NCBI RefSeq assembly: GCF_020536995.1 | Contig: NC_068356.1 | Coordinates: forward strand, 26,160,472-26,224,471 | Direction of reading: 5' to 3' | DNA: 64,000 nucleotides | Source of the DNA: Dreissena polymorpha | Taxonomy: Eukaryota > Mollusca > Bivalvia > Myida > Dreissenidae | In this document: piece after piece, positions 22,976 to 35,700 of the stretch | Layout of the letters: each line of letters opens with the position of its first letter | Position numbering within the stretch: the first letter of the stretch is position 1 | Notes under the pieces: model-generated | The model's input: the letters and a program-made list of their open reading frames with translations, nothing else | Database searches by the model: none | Told to the model about the DNA's origin: nothing | Made by a program: the position numbers and the translations under genes

Positions 22976-24477
22976 AGTTATACAGTAGGGAGATTATTCG
23001 AAACTTGAATATGCCAAAAGTGGTCATACTGTCCTGCAAAAGCTTTTAAAATCGTAAATCCATGAAAGTAACATTATAAAAACCATTGCCCCGTCGTTGC
23101 GTGATACGGGCGTGGTCCAAAGTAAATAGATATCGATATCAAGGACTGTCGTTTTTGTATTCGGGCCGGGCCTAATATGTAACAGAACGATTTAAATGAT
23201 TATCTATACATCAAAACTGTACGCCACTTCTTTCATATCATATAATATCATTTCTACAACTCGGCAGGTTATGTAGAAATGAATAAGTTATATTAAGTTT
23301 TGCGAGAGAAATAATTCACAATAGTTGATTCCGAAAATATGTCATTTCTCCAAAATGTGACTGTTGTATTGGCTGATTAAACTGATAAAAAATCAATCAC
23401 CTGTCAATGAGGTAGGTATCATCGTCAAAGTATGATACGTGCTACTATGACGTTTGTTTCAGTACTGCATTTACCTCAACTAGTATGGTCCGACTATACA
23501 AATTCTCGATCCTGTCATGGTACCGCTAATCATTATGAACAAAGATTGCATATGCGTACTGTCTGAATGTTTAAAATACATACATCATGCATATATGATA
23601 GAAAAGTTGTTTTAACCTCATTTTCTTTCAATTCATTTGAATACTTTAAAAAACACGGAACGTTCTAAATGGTCTTGACGAATGCAAAAATTATCTCCCC
23701 AAATATCCGTTATTGTATTATCGCATTGAAAAAAGTAATGCAACTAATGTTTGCTGATGTTCAAACTGGTGTTTGAACTGCACATAACGGATTGTCAAGA
23801 ACATCAAATGCATCGTTTTGGAATTCACTTTCCTGGTATTCTTCTTTTGACAACAAGCACATTTAGGTCCTTAAATCTTGGTTGCCAACATCGAAGATGG
23901 TTAGATGTACATTTTTCCTACTACCATTGTATTTATATACATGGTGCATTGGAAATGATTAGCGTTCTAGGCAATATGACACATAATCATTTGTTCAAGT
24001 GTTATAATGTTGACTTCATCGAGATTACATTTTGTCATACTCCGTCGATTTAACATGCACTTAAAATTGTATATTTTGTAAAATATATCTGTGAAATATG
24101 ACATCGTTCGGTAAAAACAACTTGAGAAACCCAGGTCAATAGGCTAGTCCGATTTTAATAATATGAATGATAGACTTAAAACGTATTAAAACAATACTTT
24201 CCATAAACTATTTAATTAATCCTGGAATGAATATAATGTACAAATGACCGTCGAATATGACGTGGAAAACATTTGTTACCAAACTATGTGATCACTTATA
24301 TATTGGTGACTTATCATCTAAAATCGAAATTGCAACGGAACTTGCATATATTCTCAATGTCAGAGGAATATAAAAGGTTTTTTTTTCAAGAAAGATTTAT
24401 TGAGAAAATGGCTTGTTTGTCTTGTATTTGATTGAATGCTTATTATCTCTGTTTTGTTTGGTTTTGCTTAAGAGTTC
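22976..24477. other. DNA without a supported gene
   Basis: It begins after the end of duplication copy B. A 100-codon frame at 23751-24053 shows no domain or family signature. A few CpG-containing stretches occur near 23090-23170. No repeats recognised. Confidence 0.55.
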
Positions 24478-24670
24478 ACATTATGTGGTCGGGTAACTAA
24501 AAACATAATCACTTTACATAATGATGGTAAAACAAGACGTTTGTCTTACAAATCGGTAAAACAGAGCTGTAGCAAGCGTTTGATGATCTGTGATGTATGC
24601 AAACAATGCCCTTTGATTATCCTTTGATCATCGTGCATTTCAAATAAAAGACGTTTGATGTTTATACAAG
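24478..24670. repeat. Diverged repeat, copy 1 (pairs with 28013-28190)
   Basis: Shared in order: GG(G)TAACT, ATCACTTTACATAATGATGG, ACAAA(T/G)GG-like, ACAG(A)GC.GTA.C..CGTTTGATG, CC(T)TTTGA.TAT. The 20-base block CACTTTACATAATGATGGTA is identical in both. Non-coding. Confidence 0.6.
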
Positions 24671-24799
24671 AGTTTCCAGACATTTTTACCTTAATTTATC
24701 TTTTTTTATCAAGATAGCTTTTGCTAACATGCATGGTTGTGAATGTCATTTCATAGATTAAGTAACACAACTTTAACATTCGGAATATTCTTAAATTTT

Positions 24800-24905
24800 T
24801 ATAATGGAAAGAAAGTGGGTCGAATATAAAACGTGAATCGGATTCGAATCCGGATCGACGGAACTAAAAGCTAACACGCTTGCGTTTGGCTACACAAGCT
24901 TTACA
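24800..24905 (-). repeat. Possible tRNA-derived SINE fragment
   Basis: On the minus strand GTGTAGCCAAACGCAAG (A-box-like) is followed about 30 bases later by GGATTCGAATCC (an excellent B-box). No second copy or target duplication is seen in the window. Confidence 0.4.
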
Positions 24906-27900
24906 ATTTGACACTGTATTTTACACGTCATGTTTAGAAAAAAAACATGTTGCACATAACTTTTCCAGTATGAAACACTATGACTCTCCAAATTTTTACT
25001 AATGACAATTGATAACTATCTATGATTTGTATTGTTACATGGTGATTTTGCTCTTCTCTGAACGAAACTGTTGAAAGTCGTTAAGATATATTTACTATGC
25101 ATATCATGATTGGTTCAGTGTCAGTCCAGTTTGAAGTCCACCAAGCCTAATCGAAGACAACACTCTCTGCTTTAATGGATTTTGTTGTTAAAATAAACTG
25201 TTTTTTGAACGAAATTCCAGTATATTCGGAAAGTATCGTATCTGATTAGCATAATTATGCAGTCGAAACAGATTTGTTGTCACTACAACACAATTATCTA
25301 TTCGTATGTTCGGTCGCTAACCAAAAATATATCCTAAAGAGATGATAAAGAAAAGATAAGAATTATCTACATTTATACAATTAGCTACATGTGGCGCAGT
25401 TCATAAGTACTATACCCAAGCTATATATTGATTACCCTCAACAGATCGAAACGCTTATCATATGGACTAATAACATGTATGTACATCACACTCTGATTCC
25501 AACTCCGCATATGTAACAGCAGGAAAACATATTTGATTTAACTTATTATAAAACCGTGAACGTATTGCACAAATGTTATTATATAGTCCTTATCGGCAAT
25601 ATAATTACAATTCGAATGAAACATAATACACTTTGTTAAGTTTATTATCATTTAATATTTGTTCCATTTGCCAGAAAGGACCGTTGCCTATCAAAAGTAT
25701 ATTTAATCAAATGGAGATGTATGCATCCCTTAGACATGTAATTACAAGGTAATTGAACAAGAGCTTTATTAAGGTTTAATTATGATGAGTCTGATATAAA
25801 ACTACAATTAAAGCAGTACTGCAGCGGTCGATCTGCGGACGTTAACACCGTGAGTCGCCTAGGATGGGTTTAAATCTTCTAACTTAAAATATATAACAAG
25901 ACATGTCGTATAAAACAAATCAGCGTTAAGGTTGATATTGAGAAGCATGGTCTAAATAAAAGGACGGAAGAACGTTTCTGTGACTTCTTGGAACCATATT
26001 ATGCGTTCATGTTTAAATAATACGTGTAAAAAGTATTTAAACTAATTTAACCATTTCTTAAAGTCTCACACAATTTTACGATGCCGCTCATTTTTTAATA
26101 AATAGAACAATTTTCCAATGTTTATTATTAACCGGTAAATAATCGTCAATGTACACTATTGCTAATAACACGTGGGCGCATCGTAAAAAGAACGAACTGA
26201 ATGGCTTGAGACACACGTAATTATCGCCATCGTATTATTTCGCATATTTATACCAAAGTTCGTATTGTTACAATATTTCATTATGTGAATGCGATTAAAC
26301 GGATAAAACTATACGTACGTTTGTTAGCTCTTTATTTGCACATCGTGCTTATACGCCAATTTTATTTTTACCACTTATTAGAAAGTATGTTATTTTGAAT
26401 GCTTTAAACATATGCAACGTGTTTATAATTTTATTAAATGTTATTTTGATATCGTATTGACAGCAAAACACGTGTATAAAGCGAAATGATTATGGTTATA
26501 CGTTGCCACATGTCGCGTTGAGGAGACGCATACTTACCATGTTATTTTCGAAATTAATAAATGTTTCTTTTAGGATTATAACTAAATTTAAAGATTTTAG
26601 TGATATCGCCCTGTATTGTTACTTACAACTCTTAAAGCAAAACACAATTAACGTAAACGATAGGCTTACAGTCTAATATTGCTATTTTATGTGTTATCTT
26701 TCATTTTAGCGACAATGTATAACACAACAGATTTTCAAAGAAGTGATAGCTCTATGCCAGTATAAGTGTGAAATCGGCAAAGCTTTACTCAATTACTTTA
26801 TGTCGTTTAAGGCATAGCACGACATAAAGTTTAGGCATAAACTTTAGTTTAATTACTTAATACTCTTTCAGGATAGAATTTTTTTAATTCAATACAAAAA
26901 CATAATTTATTACCATCCGATTAATCACTGTATCAATAAGGCTTGTACAATTCTTTTGTCTTATTGATATTCTTACGCATGGTACGCATCAGAAGTGGTA
27001 CGCTTCGACCGATATTTATGTTTAGTTACAAACATATGCTTACTTTCAAAATCAAGTGTTAAATATAATATGGCTATAGTTTGAGCGAGTAGTGATACAG
27101 TATAATATAATAATTACTGAACACTGAAGTATGTGTGTGGTCGGTTTGTAATGTAAGATCCGCTTTTTAACAATTAGATCATACCACCACAGTAACATTA
27201 GCATTTACATTAGCATCTCTTAATGCTATTGTTTTCATAACTGGTCACAATACTTTTAGTTTTAAGAAAAATGCTTTCTTCATAATTGAATTCATATATT
27301 TTATTTATGCATTAATATCCTGTGTATTGTATAAACCAGTGCTGGTATAAAACAAAAACGAAAATGCCCCGATCATGATTGATTAATTATATGAATTAAT
27401 AGGTATGCGAATATCAGGGAGACAATATACATGTATTTCGTTGTTTCTATTTTCAAATGTGGCGTGCAAACCACATACGTCTGATTTGTACACATTTTAG
27501 ATGTAAATATACACATAACAGGATAAGTAAGGGAACTATTTTACAAAATGGAAAACAAAAGCCTATGTTTTCCACTTAAATAAACAAGCTGAAACAAGAC
27601 CATATGTAAAATCTGTTTCTACAAAGCAAAGTGCTATTCGTCCGTAGCATTTTACTGCGCTTATTGTACAAACACTTACGAAAAACCATCCACAGTTATT
27701 ATTTTTATTTTTAGTTTCGCATGTTTTATATTAATTAAGACCATCTTTGTAAAGGTTTATGTTTAAAGTAACCGCAATTCAATCATGGTTAGTATATTTT
27801 CAATTCGTGATGTCGATGTCGAAAGGTATGTTTTAGGGCTGATGTCTGATTTGCTTGAACTACAATTGTGTAAACATTGAATACAATATATGTGCATACC

Positions 27901-28012
27901 TGAGATTCGTTAGGAATGTATTTCTCTTTTCAAAAGGGACGAATGGGCCGACGGAATGTTCTTCATTTACTAATTGCCGTTGTTTTGTTATGCTAACAGT
28001 TTTCAGCCAGTG
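24906..28012. other. AT-rich DNA without a supported gene
   Basis: Only the 26795-26830 hairpin stands out. The DNA between the 24478 and 28013 repeats may be the rest of an old 3.5-kb duplication, but I could not align further blocks with confidence. Confidence 0.5.
26795..26830. repeat. Short perfect hairpin
   Basis: ACTTTATGTCGT (26795-26806) is exactly complementary to ACGACATAAAGT (26819-26830) across a 12-base loop. No flanking promoter or gene explains it. Confidence 0.7.
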
Positions 28013-28190
28013 ATCTGGTAACTGTACCCCACATCACTTTACATAATGATGGTAACACACGAGAGTTCCTCTTGTAAATGGTTTTAACACAGCAGTACCG
28101 CACGTTTGATGTGTTACAAACCATGTCCTTTGAGCATTATTGCTTGACTTAAAATTCCAATAAGAAACAGTGTTTGATGATAACAATAAT
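28013..28190. repeat. Diverged repeat, copy 2 (pairs with 24478-24670)
   Basis: It lies about 3.53 kb downstream of its partner in the same orientation, consistent with an old tandem duplication of which only part is still visible by eye. Confidence 0.6.
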
Positions 28191-29441
28191 ATTGCCAGTG
28201 ATCAAACTATTTTTGGAACCATTGTAAATGTTATACATATATGTTCCATTATTTAAACACAAAATGGCTTTACACAAGTCAATTTCTACTTTTCTGTTAG
28301 AAAATAATAGTTTTTTAAGTGGTTATAATAACACCATTATTACTTCCAGAATTCGAAAGACTTAGAGTTTCCACAAGTGTTTAAGCAATAAAAGACTAAC
28401 TGGAACGATCTTAGTTTTGTTTGCTTGTTTAAATAAAGAATTACATACATTGTTTATTGTAAACAACGAAACAAAAGTGTTAGTGTTAGAAAATGAAACC
28501 GTTGTGTCAATCTGGAGCATGGTTGCACAAGGAACTTTCGCTAACCTCTTTAAATTGGACATTGTTGTAGAATATGCGAACGCATTGTATTCGCAAGTTA
28601 GACATACTTAATAAAAAAATACAGCAATACACACTAATATACAGCAGTATTCCGTTTGGCCTTCGCTTGAGACAGTGGCCTTTCGCCGATACATACATTT
28701 TATATTCGGTTTCATAATGTTCATGATGAATAATTTAACTTTTCAAAGCAAAATAATTTAATAGTTGTGTACACAAAATTTACTGTAAAATAGTTTTGAA
28801 TATTGAATTCTTAATATAAGCTTAGAGAAAATCAGAACGGTGATACTATTAAAGGAGAACAAGGAAAAACGAGGACATCGATGAAAATATTAATTGTATT
28901 TTTCACTATAGACATTAATATTCTAGAAGTAAAAGTAATACAATTATTGCCTTACCCATCATGCACGTATTTATTAATGTTGATTAAATATGAAAGCGAA
29001 GTTGCGAAGATTAAAAAATTGCTAATCAAGTCTATTATAGACTATATTTCCCGGTTTTCCACGCCACAGGATCCACTTTCAGACATTCGTTATCGACACA
29101 ATGGAAACGAATAGCTGTCAAATCACGTTTTGAAGCTGTATCCAATATTACAGTGAGAGAGTCCCGTGTTGTCGCTATGTATTTTAGGGTAGATTGTACG
29201 CAGTTCAATAATGTTCTTTCGTGCAACAAACTCGCGCATGTTTAGCTAAACTAAATCGACTAATCTAAATTGTGAACGTTCTCTGAGAACATAAAACGTT
29301 TAGGTTCAGTAAACCTGTATAAAGGGGTCCACATGACAAGCGTCTTATAACGTAGTCCAACGTTGTCATGGCGTAGTACGATCGAGATATACCAATCAGG
29401 TCATGTGGTACGTCACGCTGTAGTTGCAGCGTGGTTAAATA
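28191..29441. other. DNA without a supported gene; possible promoter-proximal region at its right end
   Basis: Short frames at 28362-28698 overlap on both strands and look like chance frames. The last 130 bases before 29442 are less AT-rich, with CACGCTG and TGCAGCGTGG inverted motifs, and could be upstream sequence of the first-exon-like module. Confidence 0.45.
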
Positions 29442-29614
29442 TCACACCGTGCAATCGACTTACGCATCGTCTGTGGTTCATCCATCGGCTGCGGTACTGT
29501 ATACATGTCGGGTAAAAGCGGAGTGTAAGTATTTCCCTATTCTTTATATGTTACGTATTGAATTAAGCAGATTTGCCTGTGTTCTTTGAGAGCCTAAGTA
29601 GGAATGACTTTGTG
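29442..29614 (+). repeat. 173-bp direct repeat, copy 1, with first-exon-like ATG and splice donor
   Basis: It matches 32612-32784 without length change and with few substitutions. An ATG (29505-29507) opens MSGKSG and runs into AGT|GTAAGTATTT, a near-ideal splice donor (29525-29530). This looks like a promoter plus first coding exon plus the start of an intron. No matching second exon was found in the window, and I do not recognise the protein from six residues. Confidence 0.7.
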
Positions 29615-30078
29615 AACGTAATCCTTACCTTCCTAGCTGCTTACTTTTAAAGAAATACGTTAGAATGTGGTCAAAAATCAAACAAAATTCACCACTCTCT
29701 CTATGTCAAACTCTTATTACACAGGATTTAGACCAAAGATAAATATGAACAACATTTTATTGAAAATGTTAATCATTTCTCTTCGGTTATTCCAAATTAC
29801 AGCCTCCCACATGAACACACAACATTTTTATCAACATTTTAATTCAAGTGGGGTTGGAAAAACGGCTCAAGACAACGGCCGTGGTTACTTATTAGATGGT
29901 CATGACATCGGCTGCGAAAATAAAATTATGCTCAAGCAATATCTGTGGCAATGAAAATTGAAATGATATGATTTGGACGTTACACATTGACCATATTCGA
30001 TAGAAATATCAGATATTTTGATCACAAAAACAGTTTTAAGATGTTCGCTCGTATCTTGAATTAAAATGGGATGGTTGA
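29610..30078 (+). repeat. Inverted-repeat arm 1 (about 470 bp)
   Basis: It matches the reverse complement of about 31734-32205 over its length, including the twin open frames reading FRPKINMNNILLK and GYLLDGHDIGCE. These frames are conserved only because the DNA is duplicated; the proteins resemble nothing I recognise. Arm 1 follows directly on the 173-bp repeat. Confidence 0.88.
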
Positions 30079-30305
30079 GTGGATTTCTTTTTTGATAATT
30101 CATACGTTGACATTACTGAAACAAGTCATTAACACGCAATATGTCTTCATATCATGTAGAGTACACTTGACTCTCGCTATGCTGAGGACGTATACAGATT
30201 GGGTAAAATAAATTGTGTGTAATCCTAAATCGTTATAACGACTGTTATTCTCACCTTGTTGCCGGTGAAGAACATACTTATATTTCCTACCCAATGGAAC
30301 ACCAT

Positions 30306-31266
30306 GCGAAACACGATATTTTGCGCGATACTCAAAGCGACACACGATATTTTGCGAAATACACAAAGCGACGCGCGCTAATGTACCACGAAATATTGCC
30401 CTTGTGTAGGACACACGATATTGCAATATGTAAAAAGGCGATATATCGTGTTAAATATCGCGTGTCGCTCCGTGTATCGCGCTAAATATCGTGTGTCGCT
30501 TCGTGTGTCGAGCAAAATATCGTGTGTCGCTTTGAGTATCACGCAAAATATCGGGTGTCGCTTCGTGCATCGCGCAGCATGTTGTGTGTCGCCACTTGAA
30601 CGCGAGACACGATATTTTGCTAGGTACTCAAAGCGAAACACACTATTTTGCGCGACACAAAAAGCGACACACGATATGTTGCCGTATACTCAAAGCGATA
30701 CACGATATTTTGCGAAATACACGAAGCGACGCGCGAAAATGTACCACGAAATATCGCCCTTCTGTAGGTAGCCCAAAAAGCGATATATCGTGGTAAATAT
30801 CGCGTGTCGCTTCGTGTATCGCGCAAAATATCGTGTGTCGCTTCGTGTGTCGAGAAAAATATCGCCTCTTGCTTTGAGTATCGCGCAAAATAATATTTGT
30901 CGCTTCGTTTATCGCGCAACATATCGTGTGTCGCCCTTTGAACGCAAGACACGATATTTTGCGCGATACTTAAAGCGACACACGATATTATGCGCCATAC
31001 ACGAAGCGACACACGATATATTGCGCGATACTCAAAGCGACACTCGATATTTACCGCGATATGTCGCCTTTTGGGCTAGCTACACAAGGGCAATATTTCG
31101 TGGTACATTCTCGCGCGTCGCTTCGTGTATCGCGCAAAATATTGTTTGTCGCTTTGTGTGTCGCGCAAAATGGATTGTGTCGCTTTGAGTATCGCGCATT
31201 ATAATGTGAGTCGCTTCGTGTGTCGCGCAAAATATTGTGTATCGCTTCGTGTGTCGTGTGTCGCCC
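30306..31266. repeat. Strand-switching minisatellite of 31-bp units
   Basis: The unit is GCGACACACGATATTTTGCG followed by CGATACTCAAA. Blocks alternate in orientation: forward about 30306-30430, reverse 30440-30600, forward 30603-30770, reverse 30781-30943, forward 30948-31078, reverse 31085-31266. Two junction types recur, one around CTTGAACGC(G/A)AGACAC and one around GTACCACGAAATAT, giving a higher-order period of about 350 bp. It is CpG-rich in an AT-rich setting. All overlapping open frames (RVSLRVSRKIS-type peptides) are by-products of the repeat. Confidence 0.93.
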
Positions 31267-31595
31267 TTGATGAAAGAAGAGCTAGATTATAGATGGCACT
31301 ATCCGGATTCCGTATCTGCGTGATAATTAAACGTTCAACTTGTTAATTTATTTGAATGTGTGAGTTTCATACAGTTTCAACTATGTTCAGTCGTACCGCG
31401 ATAAATCACATATGAATTATCCGTAGACCTTAAATTCCAAATGGTATAATCTTGAAAGAAAGCCGCAACCGATATATATCGGAAGTTAGCTCGTAATAAT
31501 AGTTTTGCCATAATTATCGCTTTTTTAACAAAAGGATAAAAGAAAATCATATAGTACAACGCATGCCAAACACATTTGACACTCTCCTTCGAAGT

Positions 31596-31680
31596 ACAGT
31601 GGAATCTCGAAATGTCGAAGCTCATAAACCATACACATTATTTCGATATAAGATATTCGAGTAACCCGATGTATAAGACG
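31596..31680. repeat. Possible solo end of a second pogo/Tigger-like element
   Basis: CAGTGGAATCTCGAAATGTC followed by TTATTTCGATATAAGATATT and GAGTAACCCGATGT resembles the outer part of Tigger-type inverted repeats. The opposite end was not found. Confidence 0.4.
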
Positions 31681-31733
31681 TACACTTCTGACTAGATTTA
31701 ACTAGATACAGGTGACAAACGATGCTGAAAGCT

Positions 31734-32205
31734 CACCCATCCCATTTTATTTCAAAATACGAATGAAAATCTTAAAACTGTTTTTGTGATCAAAATATCT
31801 GATAGTTCTATCGAATATGGTCAATGTGTAACGTCCACATCTTATCATGCCAATTTGCATTGCCTCAGCCGATGGCTTGGGCATAATTTTACTTTCGCAG
31901 CCGATGTCATGACCATCTAATAAGTAACCACGGCCGTTGGCTTGAGCCGTTTTTCCAACCCCACTCGAATTAACATGTTGATAAAAATGTTGTGTGTTCA
32001 TGTGGGATGCTGTAATTTGGAATAACCGAAGAGAAATGATTAAATATTTCAATAAAATGTTGTTCATATTTATTTTTGGTCTAAATCCTGTGTAATTAGA
32101 GTTTGACATAGAGAGAGAGAGTGGTGAATTTTGTTTGATTTTTTACCACATTCTAACGGATTTCTTAAAAAGTAAGCAGCTAAGAAGGTAAGGATTAAGT
32201 TCACA
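31734..32205 (-). repeat. Inverted-repeat arm 2 (about 470 bp)
   Basis: Reverse-complement partner of 29610-30078, with a few substitutions and small indels. The arms are separated by about 1.65 kb that includes the 31-bp minisatellite. Confidence 0.88.
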
Positions 32206-32611
32206 TGTAAACCGCCACTGGTGGCAAGAGAATATTCATAATCTCCCCTTCAGACACCATATCAGTTTGAGGAGAAGCTTACATTGGTTGCTGTATCTTT
32301 GATATATGAAATATCAAAACAACTTAAACCCATGTTCTTTTGTGGAACATACACTTACTTATCTTTTCCTTCATTTATTCGTCCATTCATGAAAGAAAAT
32401 ATGTCTAGCTCTCTCCGATCTAAATTTAAATTTAGTACTAAACAAGCTATTATAAATATAGTTAATTATAATTACCGAACAAAACAACACAAAAACATGG
32501 TGCTTTATGAGCTTTACGACACATACAACTGTGCGTCATTTCGTATAACCACATTGAGCAAGACAGAGCATGCCAGCATACTACGAGAGTGATACGTGAG
32601 GTCTAGTATAT

Positions 32612-32784
32612 TCACACCGTGCAATCGACTTACGCATCGGCTGTGGTTAATCAATCGGCTGCGGTACTGTATACATGTCGGGTAAAAGCGGAGTGTAAGT
32701 ATTTTCCTATTCTTTATATTTTACGTATGGAATTGAGCAGATTTGCGTGTGTTCTTTGAGAGCCTAAGTTAGAATGACTTTGTG
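32612..32784 (+). repeat. 173-bp direct repeat, copy 2, with first-exon-like ATG and splice donor
   Basis: Same module as 29442-29614: ATG at 32675-32677, donor GTAAGT at 32695-32700. The coding bases from the ATG to the donor are identical to copy 1, while substitutions lie around them. Sequence after 32784 is unrelated to what follows copy 1. Confidence 0.7.
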
Positions 32785-35700
32785 TGTTTTCATTGTTTTT
32801 GGTTTGCTTTCCTGTTGTTATAGTATTTCGAATGCACGCACGTGAACTTATCATCATAGCAAACATTGCCAACATTGCGTGCGTTTCGTATCTCGGCTTT
32901 ACACATAAAGTATATAAACATAACTGCTGCAACAATACATGCCTTTTCAAGTGTTAATATTCTATTACAATTGATATTCAGTTATCTTTTATATGCATTT
33001 ATAATCTAATTGTTTAGGATTTTAGTGATACTGATTTAATAAACCACTCATTCTCGATCACCTCATTGGAAGTATGGTATATGTATCTTCATTTTCATTA
33101 ATTAAAAAGAATAAAATATAGGACGCAGCACTCATTTTAAATAAAACATAAATTAAAAGTGTTGCAATAATCAAATCAGTGGATGTTATCGCAGCTGGCG
33201 CTTGAATGTGTCGATTAATATAACATAACGATCTAAATACATGTTTAAATGTTCCAATTTTCCTTTTTTTTGCATTTATTTATTTTAATGCAATCGTTTA
33301 TTGATATTCCTTCCATTACTATATTTAAATACAACGCCTGCGAAGGAGTTTTGTATAATTACTGCTTATCTTTTGAATCTTTTGGAGGACCTCCTCGAAT
33401 AATATTCCAAGTCTACACAAAAGAATAAAATGGACCCCAGTCTTTAATGTCGGTCACTTGTACGTTTTTTGACTAACTGGGCCGGTAACTGTTATGCGAG
33501 AGGAGGGACTCTTCAATCTGCACTATTTTGTCAATATAAAGTACACTTTAATTTACCGTTTTCAATTATAAAATTATAAATATAACAAAGATAACCTTTT
33601 TTTAAATACAATACTTTCCTTTTGTACGTATAGAAATGGCACAACCATGTTTACACGTCAAAGATAGCCATTCTTGCGTCCATATTTCTTACTTGTTAAG
33701 AGAAGAGCACAACCATGACGTCATTTAAAAAAAACTTAGACCTGGAATCGTGTGTACATACCTGATGCTCGCCATATGAGCTATAACTTGCCTGTCACAT
33801 GCGACGATTTATAGTGACTCTGCAAAGATCATCGACATTGTGGCATCGATATTGAACGAATACGTATAATTCCACGCTTGTATTGACGCAGTTCGCCCAA
33901 AAACAAGAAATTGTTGAAATCGCTGCTGGTACATATGGTTTGCAACGTTTTTTATGTGCTGCATACATCTGTCATATTTAAAATTCTCCGCATGATTGTT
34001 TGCTTTGTGGAAGCAATATTAAAACTTATGTACGTGTACCTTTTTTGAAAAATATTTTAAATATGAATAATATTGGTAAAATTAATCCAGCTAGAAGCAC
34101 TGTTCTTGTATGAATTCGTTCATTTAATTTAAAAATTCACCGATAAAATGGAATGTATCGCTTATTGAAAACAACTCCATAATACTCAATATGCAAACAC
34201 GAGAAATACATGTTTTGTTGTTAAGTTAAACACCTAAACAACTGCAAGAAAATCGATTTCAAGTAATTAGATTAAAATTGTTTTTTCTAAGGAATGTACA
34301 AACAAAGAATAATGTTCTTTAATATAATATAATTAAATCAAACATATTATCAACTTTATCCCATAACATTAGTATTTTGACAAAATATATGTAGGTAATA
34401 AAGAGCGTCTTAAACTGCAGTCTGGACAAACAGCAGCAAAGACACCATATTAGCACATGTGCATTACAATTCAAGACATTTAGTAAAAGAACGACTTAGT
34501 TGTCTCTTCTTAGTACCCGTGTTTCTTCCAACACGTCACTTATAAAGCATATCTACAAATAACAAATAAAGTATCTTTCAACGAGGCTCAATATTCAACA
34601 TGTGTCGCATAATGCATGAGGCTTAACCGTTTTATAACAATCGCCAATAAAAAGCATTGACATGAAAATCCCATAGGCGCAAATGTGTTATCCGTAAAAC
34701 ATACTTCTTGAACACGTTATTTGCTTTCTCGCTTGATTTAACATTAATTGATGATGTTATATATTGAGTAAAAATAAGTTTACATCAGGAGACATCTCCT
34801 AATTGATTCGGATCCGTATTACTTTACTGTGCTTAATTTGTAATGCGCGTGTGATCAGCATATAAGATCTCATCAACTTCAAGTTAAAGTTCATTGTGTG
34901 TACAGTGCGGTCTACTGATAACGTTGATAAGTGACTGACCAAAGAGGTCTGAATTGTCATTTTAAAATTGCTTTAACACAGAAGTTAAACGCAAATATTT
35001 TCCAATCATAATTGTATCTATTGGATTATTGAAACAAACTGTAAGATGATGTTCGAACGCTTAATTGCATCTAACGCATCATGCAATCACTCAATGACCA
35101 AATTATTCGTTCGAAATATTGAAGGGAAATTATTATATTGCATTTGTTATGAAGATGTGAAACAAATTACAGCGCAATTGATTTTACTGCAACCGTTTAA
35201 TCGCCTCGTTTCGATCCTGTTGCATCGATTACGGTTTACCATTTGGCTAGAAAAGGTAAGCGGAATAAACTGTGTTTTAATTGGGTGATACTTATATTTT
35301 TTTTTTCCAATTGGTATTTTAGTTTCAACGTAGGAAATCATTAACAAACATTTATATGAATAATATACTTGAGTGCCAGCTAAAACATTTACGACACAAC
35401 GATCTACCTGGGTGCAGTGTACCTTCAGATTATATGCCAAGCGGTTAGGCAAGTACGGAATACCGATACTAATATTTTCAGCGGAAGGATATAATTTCGG
35501 CATAAGATTTCATTTACCTTTGCTCTAAAATACCGTGTGCATTTTTCAGTCATCAGCAATCTCTCAAAACTGTACATTGTTTTTCATGTAGATTCATTTA
35601 GACAACCCGATGACTTTTAATGACGGTGATTTGTTAAGGCATAAATAATATCTTAAATACAATTGCTTTTTGTCAAGCTGTAAGCTTATGGTACACTTTT

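Noticed and set aside
23751-24053. A 100-codon open frame
   Set aside because: Composition is typical of chance AT-rich frames, with no signal peptide, domain or splice context to support it.
30213-31188. Several overlapping open frames of 80-130 codons on both strands with repeated RVSLRVSRKIS-type peptides
   Set aside because: They arise in multiple frames from the 31-bp repeat unit, which lacks stops in several frames. Coding in so many frames at once is a repeat artefact.
29667-32109. Twin frames FRPKINMNNILLK... at 29667-29954 (+) and 31747-32109 (-), which look like a conserved protein
   Set aside because: Both lie in the two arms of an inverted DNA repeat, so similarity is inherited from the duplication; no family resemblance and different ends.
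29442-32784. The 173-bp direct repeats as long terminal repeats of a retroelement
   Set aside because: No reverse transcriptase, primer-binding site or polypurine tract lies between them, and the interior is explained by inverted arms and a minisatellite.
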